NCBI GenBank assembly: GCA_002722295.1
Contig: PBLF01000033.1
Span: 1 to 55,676, forward strand
From: Stappia sp.
Lineage (GTDB): Bacteria; Pseudomonadota; Alphaproteobacteria; Rhizobiales; Stappiaceae
Direction: 5' to 3'
DNA length: 55,676 nt
Below the pieces are notes generated by a model, which saw nothing but the letters and a program-made list of their open reading frames with translations, had not been told where the DNA came from and searched no databases. Positions 1 through 13,259 of this stretch are shown here, in pieces. Every line of letters begins with the position of its first letter. Position 1 is the stretch's first letter. The position numbers and the translations under genes were made by a program.

Positions 1-726
1 CAAACTCCACCTCGATCATACACCTCGGTGACCACCCGGGATTACACCTTCGACGGCGCTGAAATTACACCACGTGCGTGGACGCTACCGAGACCCGAGG
101 GGAGAGGCCTTCTTTCGGCCATTTGCTCGCGCAAGCGCCTCAATCGCAACCAGGTCCGCCGCTTGCGGTTCCTCGAGAGGTTGAAGGGGGACCTGGGCCC
201 GGGGCTGGATATTTTCGGCCGTGGCTTTTCCGACCTTCCCGACAAGGCGAGGGGAATAGAGCCATACCGGTATCATCTGGTGCTGGAAAACAACCTAGAG
301 CGCGACGCATGGACGGAAAAGCTGGCGGATCCGCTGCTCGCCGGCGTCTATCCGATCTTCGCCGGCGGGGAAGGGCTGGAGGACTATTTCGACCCCGCGG
401 GCTTTTCCCGCATCGACATCACGCGACCACGCGCCGCCGTCGAGGCCGTGCGCGAGATACTGGAGAGTGACCCGGTCGCACGTCCGGAGGTTCAGGCGGC
501 GATGCTGGAAAACCGGCGCCGGCTGATGCGGGAGCACCAGCTCTTTCCCGTTCTCGCGCGGGAAATTCTGGCTCGCCGAAAGGACACCGACCTGGTGGAG
601 CCTCTCCCTGTGCCCGAGGCGATCCTGCCCTCGCCGCGCAGGAGGCGTGCCCGTGTCGCTCAGTTCCTCCGGCCCTTGCGCATTGCCGCCGACACGCTCG
701 TTCTGTCGCTTTCCGAGCGTGGCTGA
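1..726 (+). CDS. GT10-family (alpha-1,3-fucosyltransferase-like) glycosyltransferase, 5' end outside window
   Basis: The reading frame is open from the first base, so the real start probably lies upstream; a GTG at 28 is the first possible start inside the window. The visible part matches the C-terminal, nucleotide-sugar-binding half of GT10 fucosyltransferases: a YRYHLVLENN segment, then an acidic TEK-like stretch (WTEKLADPLLAGVYPIF), the typical 'seen as guest, ends on a different colour sugar' core of the family. Such enzymes transfer fucose or a related deoxysugar to surface glycans, usually at the cytoplasmic membrane face. The next two genes (FkbM methyltransferase, sulfotransferase) are on the opposite strand and also modify glycans, which supports a surface-polysaccharide region. 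The family call is from motif recognition; donor and acceptor are unknown. Confidence 0.75.
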   Translation, partial: QTPPRSYTSVTTRDYTFDGAEITPRAWTLPRPEGRGLLSAICSRKRLNRNQVRRLRFLERLKGDLGPGLDIFGRGFSDLPDKARGIEPYRYHLVLENNLERDAWTEKLADPLLAGVYPIFAGGEGLEDYFDPAGFSRIDITRPRAAVEAVREILESDPVARPEVQAAMLENRRRLMREHQLFPVLAREILARRKDTDLVEPLPVPEAILPSPRRRRARVAQFLRPLRIAADTLVLSLSERG

Positions 727-734
727 CGTGATGT

Positions 735-1373
735 TCAGGAGGGCTTGCGGTCCCAGCGTTCCCAGACGAAGGGGTAGCGCCAGGTTAGGACATGGGTGTC
801 GCGAAGGTGTTCGGCGATTGCCGCATAGCGGGAACGGCTGGTTTCGTCGATCAGGTGAAACTGGACCATCATGGTTCGAACGTTCCGGATTGTTCCGGTC
901 TCGATGAGGTCTTCCAGAACGGGATATTCGTCACCCTCGATATTCAGCTTGAGCAGGTTGATGTCCTGCCCGGCGCCGGCCACCACCTCGGAGGCGCGTC
1001 GCAGCCGGATCTCCACGCGTCTTCCCTCGATGCCGCGCTGGGTGCTGCTGCCGTCGTTGTCATAGACCAATTCGGCCGTCCCGTTGAAACCGGAGAGACC
1101 GGCGCATTCCAGTTCCACGCCGTCCAGCCCCTTGACGAGGCTGGCTGCCGCTTCACAGAAATCCGGAGCCGGCTCGAAGGCGAGAACTCGGCCGCATCCT
1201 CGTGCCACCGCCCGGGTGGCAAAGCTTCCCTGGTAGAAGCCGGCATCGATTGCGATCGAATCCGCGTCCAGCGGAACGTCCAGCAGCAGGTGTTCATCGC
1301 CCCTGGCCCACTTCCAGCGCTTGATCGCACGGTACTGGGGATCAAGTGCAAAGCGGATCAGATTGAATCCCAT
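735..1373 (-). CDS. FkbM family methyltransferase
   Basis: A 212-residue SAM-dependent methyltransferase of the FkbM type, usually an O-methyltransferase acting on sugars or other polyols. Visible signs are the SAM-binding loop IDAGFYQGSFA near residues 42-52, the acidic strand FEPAP near 66 and the family motif LKLNIEGDEYPVL in the second half. The family usually has Lys-x-Asp-x-Glu-Gly there; this protein has Asn in place of Asp, which may or may not affect activity. It is convergent with the GT10 gene (gap about 8 bases) and lies downstream of the sulfotransferase on the same strand, so the last two may be cotranscribed. No strong ribosome binding site is seen before the ATG at 1373, so the start is moderately sure. 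Confidence 0.85.
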   Translation of the reverse strand: MGFNLIRFALDPQYRAIKRWKWARGDEHLLLDVPLDADSIAIDAGFYQGSFATRAVARGCGRVLAFEPAPDFCEAAASLVKGLDGVELECAGLSGFNGTAELVYDNDGSSTQRGIEGRRVEIRLRRASEVVAGAGQDINLLKLNIEGDEYPVLEDLIETGTIRNVRTMMVQFHLIDETSRSRYAAIAEHLRDTHVLTWRYPFVWERWDRKPS

Positions 1374-1552
1374 GTCTCACAGCTCATTCATGAGGATAGC
1401 AGTGGCCATGGCGCGGATTTCCTGTCCGGTTCTGTCGACCGGAGACCTCATGCCGCCCACATGGTACGCGCCAAGGGATCGCAGGTCGCGCGGCGGAAAG
1501 CAAGTCTTCGCACGGAAGCCTGGAAGCTTGAGAGGCGACGAGCCGCGTCTTG

Positions 1553-2224
1553 TCAGAAGGTGTAGCCGAACTGGGCGATGTCGTCGCGATGACGACGGGC
1601 TACCAGCTCCGCGCCCGCATCGTCATAGTAGCCGCGGTAGTCTCCGCGCTCGGAGGAGTTGGCGCGCTGCCTCGGAACCTCGGTTGCCAGGTTGAGGTCC
1701 CCGATCATGGCGGCGAGATCGTCCTCAAGCTTCTCCTGCCTTAGAATAACGTCCACGGCGATCTCGCCGTCATCGTCCGTGATGTAATCGACGAGTTGTT
1801 TGCGGATGTATCCACTCGGGGAGGTGGGGGCGTTATCGTCGGCCAGCCAGGCGAGGTAGTCGGAGAAGTCGAACTTCTGGAACAACTCGACCTCGGTCGG
1901 CATTCCCGACTGTCCGCGCCCCCTGTCTTCCTTCAGATAGTGGAACCAGGAGACGTGCCAGTCCCAGGGATTGCGCACCACCGTGAAGCTTGTCATGCCA
2001 GCGAGATCAACCCGGTGGCGGGCGAAAACCTGGGCATACTGCCGATAGGTCAGATGGCCGCGCGCATCGCGCAGGCGTCGCGACGGGCATTTCAGAATCC
2101 AAGGCTGAAAAGCCTGTTCAACGAACGATCCGCCACATTTGGGAACATGTACGAACAGGAGGTTGGCCTTTTCGGCCCGACCAAGAAGTCCGGTCTTTTT
2201 TCTTGTTGGTACAAACACGTCCAC
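1553..2224 (-). CDS. Sulfotransferase family protein (carbohydrate type)
   Basis: A 223-residue protein with the two PAPS-binding motifs of Golgi-type carbohydrate sulfotransferases: the 5'-phosphosulfate loop FVHVPKCGGSF near residues 24-34 and the 3'-phosphate motif VVRNPWDWHVSWFHYL near 81-96. It is expected to move a sulfate group from PAPS to a sugar hydroxyl. The start used here is a GTG at 2224 with only a weak ribosome binding site, but no later start would keep the first motif. With the FkbM methyltransferase downstream and the fucosyltransferase facing it, it forms a small group that decorates a glycan with a deoxysugar, a methyl and a sulfate group. The substrate is not visible from sequence. 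Confidence 0.85.
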   Translation of the reverse strand: MDVFVPTRKKTGLLGRAEKANLLFVHVPKCGGSFVEQAFQPWILKCPSRRLRDARGHLTYRQYAQVFARHRVDLAGMTSFTVVRNPWDWHVSWFHYLKEDRGRGQSGMPTEVELFQKFDFSDYLAWLADDNAPTSPSGYIRKQLVDYITDDDGEIAVDVILRQEKLEDDLAAMIGDLNLATEVPRQRANSSERGDYRGYYDDAGAELVARRHRDDIAQFGYTF

Positions 2225-2357
2225 TTCACCCAGGCTTTTTCGGAGGCCTCTGTGTACGGGTGATGGAGAGTTGGATCAACATTGTGAATTTTTATAGGTA
2301 TCCAGGCTCGTGATCTTGCGCGGCACGCCTCTGTATTCAGGCGTCTTTCGTGGGAAA

Positions 2358-2386
2358 CGTTGCGCGGGACCTGATCCCGCGCAACG
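2358..2386 (-). terminator. Rho-independent terminator-like hairpin after the lipoprotein gene
   Basis: Perfect 12-bp inverted repeat (CGTTGCGCGGGA / TCCCGCGCAACG) with a 5-base loop. On the minus strand it is followed by a short TTT run, 31 bases after the lipoprotein stop codon. Confidence 0.7.
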
Positions 2387-2416
2387 AATTGGACGCAGAT
2401 CTTTTGTCTCGCGGTC

Positions 2417-2674
2417 TCAGCAGTTGTTCGGGCGCTGCGGGCCGAGGTCGATCTGGCACTCATTGGTAAGGGCGCCGATGGCCGCGCCGCCGACCGCGCC
2501 GGCCGCCGCGCCGACGAGAACGGGGCCGCCCGCGAGCGCGACCACGCCCGCACCGGCGGCCGTGCCCAGGGCGCCGCCCGTCACGCCGCGTTCGAACTTG
2601 TTGGAGCCGCAGGCGCCGAGCGCCAGCGTCACGGTGAGGAGCCCGGCGAGGGCAAGCGGTCTCGGAATACGCAT
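2417..2674 (-). CDS. Small glycine-zipper lipoprotein
   Basis: An 85-residue predicted lipoprotein. A short charged start is followed by a hydrophobic stretch and a lipobox LGAC with the lipidated Cys at residue 22, then a Gly/Ala-rich region (GGALGTAAGAG, GAAAGAVGGAAIGAL) typical of glycine-zipper outer-membrane lipoproteins, and a short Cys-containing C-terminus (ECQIDL ... NNC). An upstream in-frame ATG at 2728 would add 18 residues, but the ATG at 2674 has the better ribosome binding site (AAGGAA about 9 bases upstream) and puts the signal peptide at the N-terminus. It stands alone with its own terminator. Family proteins are linked to envelope integrity; the precise role is unknown. Confidence 0.8.
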   Translation of the reverse strand: MRIPRPLALAGLLTVTLALGACGSNKFERGVTGGALGTAAGAGVVALAGGPVLVGAAAGAVGGAAIGALTNECQIDLGPQRPNNC

Positions 2675-2915
2675 GTACTCAGTTCCTTCGAAAAACGGTC
2701 CCAGCCGCTTCGACCATGCCTTGAACAAGGTGAATCATGCGTAAACGCCCGCGCCAGCGGAGCGGCGGGATGAGGAAGGCAAGGGGAGCGACACCGGCGC
2801 GAGGCGGGGCGCGGGGTCCTGCCGTGAAGGCAGCGGGGCCTTGCCCGGAGACCTGCCTTCGACTAAGAACGGGACAAATTTCCCCTCATCCCGATCAAGC
2901 GGAGCGGCAGGCTAC

Positions 2916-4565
<1,650 letters not shown>

Positions 4566-4590
4566 GCGCGTCGATCCGCGGAAAGCTGGC

Positions 4591-4620
4591 AAACGGCGGT
4601 GCCCATGGCGCCGCCGTTTT
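4591..4620. terminator. Bidirectional terminator between ettA and the acyltransferase gene
   Basis: AAACGGCGG and CCGCCGTTTT form a 9-bp stem that continues inside as GCC/GGC around CAT. It has A's on the left and T's on the right, so it can work for ettA and for the convergent acyltransferase gene. Confidence 0.75.
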
Positions 4621-4647
4621 GCGTTTCGGCTTCCCTGTTGCGCAGGC

Positions 4648-5850
4648 TCAGGCGCCGGCGCGCCCGCCCGCCAGATAGGTCCTGAAGCGGGCGTCCAGCC
4701 GATCGCCGGCCTCGCGCAGCAGCCGTCCGGCCGGGCGTTCCAGCGTCAGCGTCAGGAAAAGCGCCATGGCGGTCAGCGCCGCGACGATGATCGTGGCGGC
4801 ACCGGCAAAGCCCGCGAGCGGTGTCAGCAAAAGGAAGCCGGCATAGCCAATGTGCTGGTGCAGCAGGTAGAAGGGGTAGGTCGCACGTCCGGCGACCGCG
4901 CACAGCCGTGTGGGCAGTGCTTTTTCGGGCACGCGGGTCAGCAGGGCGAGCAACAGCAGGCCGCCCAGGGTGAACATGGCGGCGAGCAGGATCGAAAACG
5001 GCTCATCGTACAGCGGTGCGAGGCTTTTCGCGAAATTGATGCTGCTTGATACTGCTTGCAGAAGCGCCACCATGGTCACGGGCAGGGCCATGGGCTCGCC
5101 GTGCTCCCAGGCTCTCAGTGCTATGCCGAAGGCGAAGACGCCGGCAAACTCCAGCAGTAGCAGTTTGCGCAGCAGGTCACTGTCGAGCCACAGGTTTTCG
5201 ATGCCCGCGAGCAGCACCCACATGATCGCGATCATGACCCGGTGTCGGTGCCAGAGCCCGACGCTCATCAGGACGAAGACCCAGCCGTAGAAGATGATCT
5301 CGACAACGATCGACCAATAGGCGCCGTCGACAAGGGGCTGGCCCAGGAAGGGGGCGAGCATCGTCGCATTGGCCAGCACCTGAGGCAGGGTGACGGTGAA
5401 GCCGAAGCCCGGCGTCGCCAGCGTCACGAGGGCGGTGAGTGTCATGCAGGCGAGAAAGACGGGCCACAGCCTAGCGAAGCGGGCGACGGCGAAGGCAATC
5501 GGATCGCGTCCTTCTGTCGACATGGTGATGACATAGCCGGAAATCGCGAAAAACACCGAGACGCCGAGGTAACCGTATCGGGCAAGCCCGCCCGGATCAC
5601 CGACCAGCGCCTCGCCGGCCTCTCCGGTCACCTGCATCCGGAATCCGAAGTGAAACCAGGCGACGGCGGCGACCGCGAGCACACGCAGCAGGTCGAGGCC
5701 GGGCCGACGCATCGCCGGCGGTCTTGCCGTGGCGGGGGAGCGTGGCACCTTGCGCTTCGTGCGACGCGGGGCTGCCCGGCCCCAAGCGTAGTCGGCAACC
5801 GTGTTCGAAGGCCGGCCGTCCGGCCGGTCCTGTGCGTCCCCTTGCGCCAT
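4648..5850 (-). CDS. Acyltransferase 3 family membrane protein (OafA/YrhL type)
   Basis: A 400-residue multi-span membrane protein of the acyltransferase-3 family, which moves acetyl or other acyl groups onto sugars of the cell surface. The core starts near residue 47 with RRPGLDLLRVLAV, followed by the catalytic-type His in AWFHFGFR; about ten hydrophobic segments follow. The first 46 residues are polar and Arg-rich. A later ATG at 5712 would remove them, but the ATG at 5850 has a clear ribosome binding site (GAGGGGAGA about 8 bases upstream), so the long form is annotated. It is convergent with ettA and divergent from oxyR. The substrate is unknown; a surface polysaccharide is the usual case in this family. 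Confidence 0.85.
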   Translation of the reverse strand: MAQGDAQDRPDGRPSNTVADYAWGRAAPRRTKRKVPRSPATARPPAMRRPGLDLLRVLAVAAVAWFHFGFRMQVTGEAGEALVGDPGGLARYGYLGVSVFFAISGYVITMSTEGRDPIAFAVARFARLWPVFLACMTLTALVTLATPGFGFTVTLPQVLANATMLAPFLGQPLVDGAYWSIVVEIIFYGWVFVLMSVGLWHRHRVMIAIMWVLLAGIENLWLDSDLLRKLLLLEFAGVFAFGIALRAWEHGEPMALPVTMVALLQAVSSSINFAKSLAPLYDEPFSILLAAMFTLGGLLLLALLTRVPEKALPTRLCAVAGRATYPFYLLHQHIGYAGFLLLTPLAGFAGAATIIVAALTAMALFLTLTLERPAGRLLREAGDRLDARFRTYLAGGRAGA

Positions 5851-6032
5851 TGCCGGCTCTCCCCTCGCTGGTTTCGTGGCCCTTGTCCCTGGTTCCAGCT
5901 TGCCGCACTCGGGTTAAGGGCGGTGAAACGCGCTTGCCGGCCCAAGCTGCCGCCTGTCCCGGGCGGAGGGCGTGATCCCAGCTTCCCATCAGGAAAAAGA
6001 CGATTGCACGCCAGGGGTGATAACCCTATCTG

Positions 6033-6983
6033 ATGAATATGATCACGCTCCGCCAGATGCGCTACTTCGATGCGCTTGCCCGCCACCTTCACTTCGGCCA
6101 TGCGGCGGCCGATGTGAATGTTTCCCAGCCGGCGCTGTCCATGCAGATCCGCGAGCTCGAGGCCATTCTCGGCATCGCGCTCGTCGAGCGGCGCCCCTCT
6201 GGTGTCCGCCTGACGAGCGAGGGCCACGAGATCGCCCGGCGTGCCGGCCGGATCCTCGCGGAGGCAAGGGACCTCGTGGACTACGGTCGCCAGGCCGGCG
6301 GCGTGCTGTCGGGCGAGCTTCGCCTTGGCATCATCCCCTCCATCGCCCCCTATCTTCTGCCGCGCATCCTGCCGGCACTGACCGGCAGCTATCCGGACGT
6401 GGACCTGCAGGTGCGCGAGACGCACACCCAGTCGCTCATGCAGGAACTGGCGCAGGGGCGTCTCGACGTGATCCTTGCCGCCCTTCCCGTGGCCGGTGCG
6501 GACCTCGAAACCCGCCCGCTGTTTCAGGACAGGTTCCTGCTCGCGGTGCAGAACAGTCCGGATCTGGACGAGCGCCAGCGCGTCGATCCGGCTGGCATCG
6601 ACGGGTCGAGCCTGCTGCTGCTGGAGGAGGGGCACTGCCTGCGCGACCAGACGCTCAACTACTGCGAGGGGTTGCGGCCGCAGGGGCGTTCCGCCTTCGG
6701 CGCGACGAGCCTTTCGACGGTCATGCAGATGGTCGCGGCCGGCTACGGGGTGACGCTGCTCCCCGAGCTTTGCGCCTCGGTGGAGGTTCGTGACGAACGG
6801 GTGGCGCTGCTGCGCTTCTCCGATCCGCAGCCGCAGCGGTCGGTGGGGCTTGTGTGGCGCAAATCCTCGCCGCGCAAGCGTGACTTCCTGGCGCTTGCCG
6901 ATTGCATCACCGCGGCCATGGCGGGCGACGTCAGGCCGCCGCTGCCGGACCCCGCCGCCGCCGGCGTCACAAGCGCGGCGTGA
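6033..6983 (+). CDS. oxyR: Hydrogen-peroxide sensor OxyR (LysR family)
   Basis: A 316-residue LysR-type regulator. The N-terminal winged helix spans residues 4-63 (TLRQMRYFDALA ... LVERRPSGVRLT) and the sensor domain about 92-300. The OxyR hallmark is intact: LEEGHCLRDQTLNYC has two Cys nine residues apart (Cys202 and Cys211), matching Cys199 and Cys208 of the E. coli protein, which form the regulatory disulfide. It should activate peroxide-defence genes. No catalase or peroxidase gene lies beside it; the next gene is a DUF2293 protein 7 bases downstream that may be cotranscribed. The start ATG at 6033 is followed by a second ATG at 6039; either is possible. Confidence 0.92.
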   Translation: MNMITLRQMRYFDALARHLHFGHAAADVNVSQPALSMQIRELEAILGIALVERRPSGVRLTSEGHEIARRAGRILAEARDLVDYGRQAGGVLSGELRLGIIPSIAPYLLPRILPALTGSYPDVDLQVRETHTQSLMQELAQGRLDVILAALPVAGADLETRPLFQDRFLLAVQNSPDLDERQRVDPAGIDGSSLLLLEEGHCLRDQTLNYCEGLRPQGRSAFGATSLSTVMQMVAAGYGVTLLPELCASVEVRDERVALLRFSDPQPQRSVGLVWRKSSPRKRDFLALADCITAAMAGDVRPPLPDPAAAGVTSAA

Positions 6984-6990
6984 TCGTGAA

Positions 6991-7362
6991 ATGGCGGGCG
7001 GAACGAAGCGCAGCCGCGACATGCGTCTGGCCTTGCGCCGGCTGATTCCGCTCGCGCCGCTTGCCGATGCCGCCCCCATCCTGGAGGCGGCGCTCGCACG
7101 CCATCTCAAGCATCTTCCGCCCTCGGTCGCGCTCTGGCTGGCCGTTACCTCCCACGTGCGGCACCGGCATACGGGTTACGAGGCCATGCTGGTCGAAGGC
7201 TACGACCGGGATTCCGCCCGGTTTTTCGTCGTGGACGAGATGAACGCGGTGCTCACGCGCTGGGGATCGAAACGGCTGGTCGACGCCGACGAGGAGACGT
7301 TCGACGAGGCGGAGCCCGAGGCGGGCCATGCCCTGGAAACTCCGTCCGGCGATCAGCGATAG
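6991..7362 (+). CDS. DUF2293 domain protein
   Basis: A 123-residue protein that fits DUF2293: a Pro-Pro start of the domain (LPPSVALWLAV), the conserved block SHVRHRHTGYEAMLVEGYDRDSA split over residues 48-70, and NAVLTRWG near 80. The function of the family is unknown. The ATG at 6991 follows the oxyR stop by 7 bases, so it probably shares the oxyR transcript; an in-frame extension upstream would overlap oxyR and was not used. Its last 10 bases overlap the convergent MOSC gene. Confidence 0.7.
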   Translation: MAGGTKRSRDMRLALRRLIPLAPLADAAPILEAALARHLKHLPPSVALWLAVTSHVRHRHTGYEAMLVEGYDRDSARFFVVDEMNAVLTRWGSKRLVDADEETFDEAEPEAGHALETPSGDQR

Positions 7363-7982
7363 ATCCACTGTTCGGGAAGGTGGGCGATGACCTCTTCGCC
7401 AGGGCGGATGACGCCGGGGCGCTCCACGAAGCCCACAAGACCCCGTCTCCGCCGTCCGGCCTTGGGAAACAGGAGGTCGAGTCCCTCGCGGTCGGGCACG
7501 TTCCTGCCGATCGCCTCGCCGGCAAGCCGGCAGGGGGCATTGTCGCCGTCGACACGCACCACCGCGCCGCCGGCAAAGACCAGACGCGTGCGCGGGGGCA
7601 GCATGGTGAAGCGGGGGATGCCGGCGACCAGCACATTGGCGCCGATCCAGCCGGCCTCGATGGCCGCGAGATCCATGTCGGCGGCGATCGCGGCCAGTTC
7701 CTCTTCCGAAACCAGCGAGATCTGACGTTCGTTGCACATCTCCGTCCCGCGCGAGTACCAGGGCTCGCGCGAGCCCGAGCGCCGCGTGCGCCCGGCGTGC
7801 AGGTCTCCGGGGATGCCGTCGAAGGTGAGTTTCAGCGCCGCCTGCCAGACGGTCTCGAAGCTCTCCGAGGAGGGGGTGGCAAGCGCCTCGCGCACGGTGC
7901 CGCTGACCTTGCGCCGCGCGACGATTTCCATGTCGTCCAGCGTGTCGCGTCCGAAGAGATCGCCTGCCATGTTCCGCCCCAT
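7353..7982 (-). CDS. MOSC domain protein
   Basis: A 209-residue MOSC-domain protein. MOSC domains are the C-terminal domain of molybdenum-cofactor sulfurases and of mARC/YiiM-type proteins that bind sulfurated molybdenum cofactor. Visible signs are GIPGDLHAG near residues 55-63, the DNAPCRLAGEAI segment with the conserved Cys near 145, and GLVGFVERPG near the end. There is no PLP domain, so it is a stand-alone MOSC protein. The ATG at 7982 has AGAGG about 8 bases upstream; an alternative ATG lies at 7970. It is convergent with, and overlaps by 10 bases, the DUF2293 gene. The substrate is unknown. Confidence 0.82.
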   Translation of the reverse strand: MGRNMAGDLFGRDTLDDMEIVARRKVSGTVREALATPSSESFETVWQAALKLTFDGIPGDLHAGRTRRSGSREPWYSRGTEMCNERQISLVSEEELAAIAADMDLAAIEAGWIGANVLVAGIPRFTMLPPRTRLVFAGGAVVRVDGDNAPCRLAGEAIGRNVPDREGLDLLFPKAGRRRRGLVGFVERPGVIRPGEEVIAHLPEQWIYR

Positions 7983-8083
7983 CCGTTTTGCCTCTTGCGA
8001 CTATCCCGGAGCTTGCCCGCGTCATCAACTCCGTCTTTCTGGCGGGGCGTGGTGGGTTACCGGGCGGTCGAAAGATTTAATGC

Positions 8084-8290
8084 CGTGGAACGCTCCCTCC
8101 CCACGGTCACCCCGGGCAAGGGCGGTATGCCCGCGACCCGGGGCCTGTTGGCACTCTCGGCCGGGGTGGGACGGTCTTGGAGGTCCCGGCAAGGGCACGG
8201 CGCCTGGCGCCGTCGTCGGACGGGGCCACGTGGATTGGGCCCCGGATCTTCGTCCCTTCGGGTCTCGTCCGGGGTGACGGTTGAGGAGGG
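8084..8290. repeat. Intergenic palindromic element, type A
   Basis: The stretch is bounded by TCACCCCGGG near 8107 and its inverted counterpart CCGGGGTGA near 8269-8277. Its first 42 bases return as an imperfect direct repeat at 8497-8537. No convincing gene is present. Confidence 0.6.
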
Positions 8291-8352
8291 CGGCATGGTC
8301 GGAGCGTGGTGGTGCGGAAGTTTGACGGGGGCAGGGGCCGTCGCGCTCCACC

Positions 8353-8477
8353 TGTCATCCCTGCGAAGGCAGGGATCCAGTATCCCCGAACGGTCATGCA
8401 AGGCACCGACGGATCCCCTCGCACCCGGCGGTGGCGACTGGATCCCGGTCTTCGGCTCGGCCGAAACCGGGATGACA
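8353..8477. repeat. Intergenic palindromic element, type B (GTCATCCC...GGGATGAC)
   Basis: The outer inverted repeat is TGTCATCCC (8353) and GGGATGACA (8469-8477), with GGGATCCAGT / ACTGGATCCC nested inside. Each arm is itself a hairpin (ATCCCTGC/GCAGGGAT; ATCCCGGT/ACCGGGAT). This resembles the dispersed intergenic palindromes common in alphaproteobacterial genomes. Confidence 0.7.
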
Positions 8478-8496
8478 GCCAATGGTGAGGCGCTTT

Positions 8497-8537
8497 CGTG
8501 GAAGCGCCCTCTCCACGGTCACCCCGGGCAAGGGTGG
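8497..8537. repeat. Partial second copy of element A
   Basis: Matches 8084-8125 with few differences, including CCACGGTCACCCCGGGCAAG present in both copies. It lies just downstream of the metH stop codon. The whole 7983-8583 gap is repeat sequence without a gene. Confidence 0.65.
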
Positions 8538-8583
8538 CCCGCCCAGGACCCCAGGGCGGACTATTTCTCCGGTCGACGACGGC

Positions 8584-12315
<3,732 letters not shown>

Positions 12316-12335
12316 GATCTCGTCGCGGTCCTGGT

Positions 12336-13259
12336 TCACGCGGCCTGCTGTTCCACCGGGGCGGGCACGAGGCCCAGCATCCGGCAGATGGCGAGGGTCA
12401 GCTCGGACCGGTTCATGGTGTAGAAGTGGAAGTCGGTGACGCCCCGGTCGACAAGGTCGAGCACCTGCTCGCAGGCGACGGCGGAGGCGACCAGCTTGCG
12501 CGTCTCGGCGTCCTCGTCGAGGCCCGAGAAACGGTGTGCCAGCCAGTGCGGGATCGAGGTGCCGCACTTGGCGGAGAACACCATGGTGGTCTCGAAGTTC
12601 ACGATCGGCAGGATGCCCGGCACGACCGGAATGGTGATGCCGGCGGCGCGGACCTTCTCCAGGAACGTCTCGAAGAGATCGTTGTCGAAGAAATACTGGG
12701 TGATCGCGCGGGTCGCGCCGGCGTCGATCTTGCGCTTCAGGTTGTCGATCTCGGTCTGCCAGTCGGCGCTCTCGGGATGGCGCTCGGGATAGGCGGAAAC
12801 GGACACTTCCATGTCGGGCGAGATGCGGTGGATGCCGGCGACCAGATCGCCCGCATAGGCATAGCCTTGCGGATGCGGCTTGTAGATGGCGCCGATGCCT
12901 TCCTGCGGGTCGCCGCGCAGGGCCACGATGTGGCGCACGCCAAGCTCGTGGTAGGAGCGGATGACCTCGTCGATCTCCTCGCGGCTGGCGCCGACGCAGG
13001 TCAGATGCGCGGCCGGACGCAGGGAGGTCTCGCGGATCATGCGCTCCACCGTGCGGTGGGTGCGCTCGCGGGTCGAGCCGCCCGCGCCGTAGGTCACGGA
13101 GACGAAGGCCGGGTTGAGCGGCTCCAGCCGCTTCACCGCGTTCCACAGCGAGGCTTCCATCTTCTCCGTCTTGGGCGGGAAGAACTCGAAGGACACGTTG
13201 ACCCGGCTGGCGGAGTCATTGCCCAGCTCGAAGCGGCGGAACTTGTCGGATGAAGACAT
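12336..13259 (-). CDS. metF: 5,10-methylenetetrahydrofolate reductase MetF
   Basis: A 307-residue flavoprotein that reduces 5,10-methylene-THF to 5-methyl-THF, the methyl donor for MetH. It begins with [18 protein letters not shown], the typical TIM-barrel start with the catalytic Glu in FEFFPPK, and contains [22 protein letters not shown] and ALRGDP, all strongly conserved FAD and folate contacts; [11 protein letters not shown] is also present. The start ATG overlaps the stop codon of the upstream ArsR-methyltransferase gene by one base (TGATG), a sign of translational coupling. metH follows 20 bases later, so the two consecutive steps of methyl-group supply are made together. Confidence 0.97.
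   Translation of the reverse strand: MSSSDKFRRFELGNDSASRVNVSFEFFPPKTEKMEASLWNAVKRLEPLNPAFVSVTYGAGGSTRERTHRTVERMIRETSLRPAAHLTCVGASREEIDEVIRSYHELGVRHIVALRGDPQEGIGAIYKPHPQGYAYAGDLVAGIHRISPDMEVSVSAYPERHPESADWQTEIDNLKRKIDAGATRAITQYFFDNDLFETFLEKVRAAGITIPVVPGILPIVNFETTMVFSAKCGTSIPHWLAHRFSGLDEDAETRKLVASAVACEQVLDLVDRGVTDFHFYTMNRSELTLAICRMLGLVPAPVEQQAA

Noticed and set aside
6010..6050. Possible OxyR autoregulatory site before oxyR
   Set aside because: The spacing of ATAG/CTAT-like tetrads does not match the consensus well enough.
12316..13146. N-terminal extension of MetH
   Set aside because: This in-frame part overlaps metF in another frame and has no MetH similarity.
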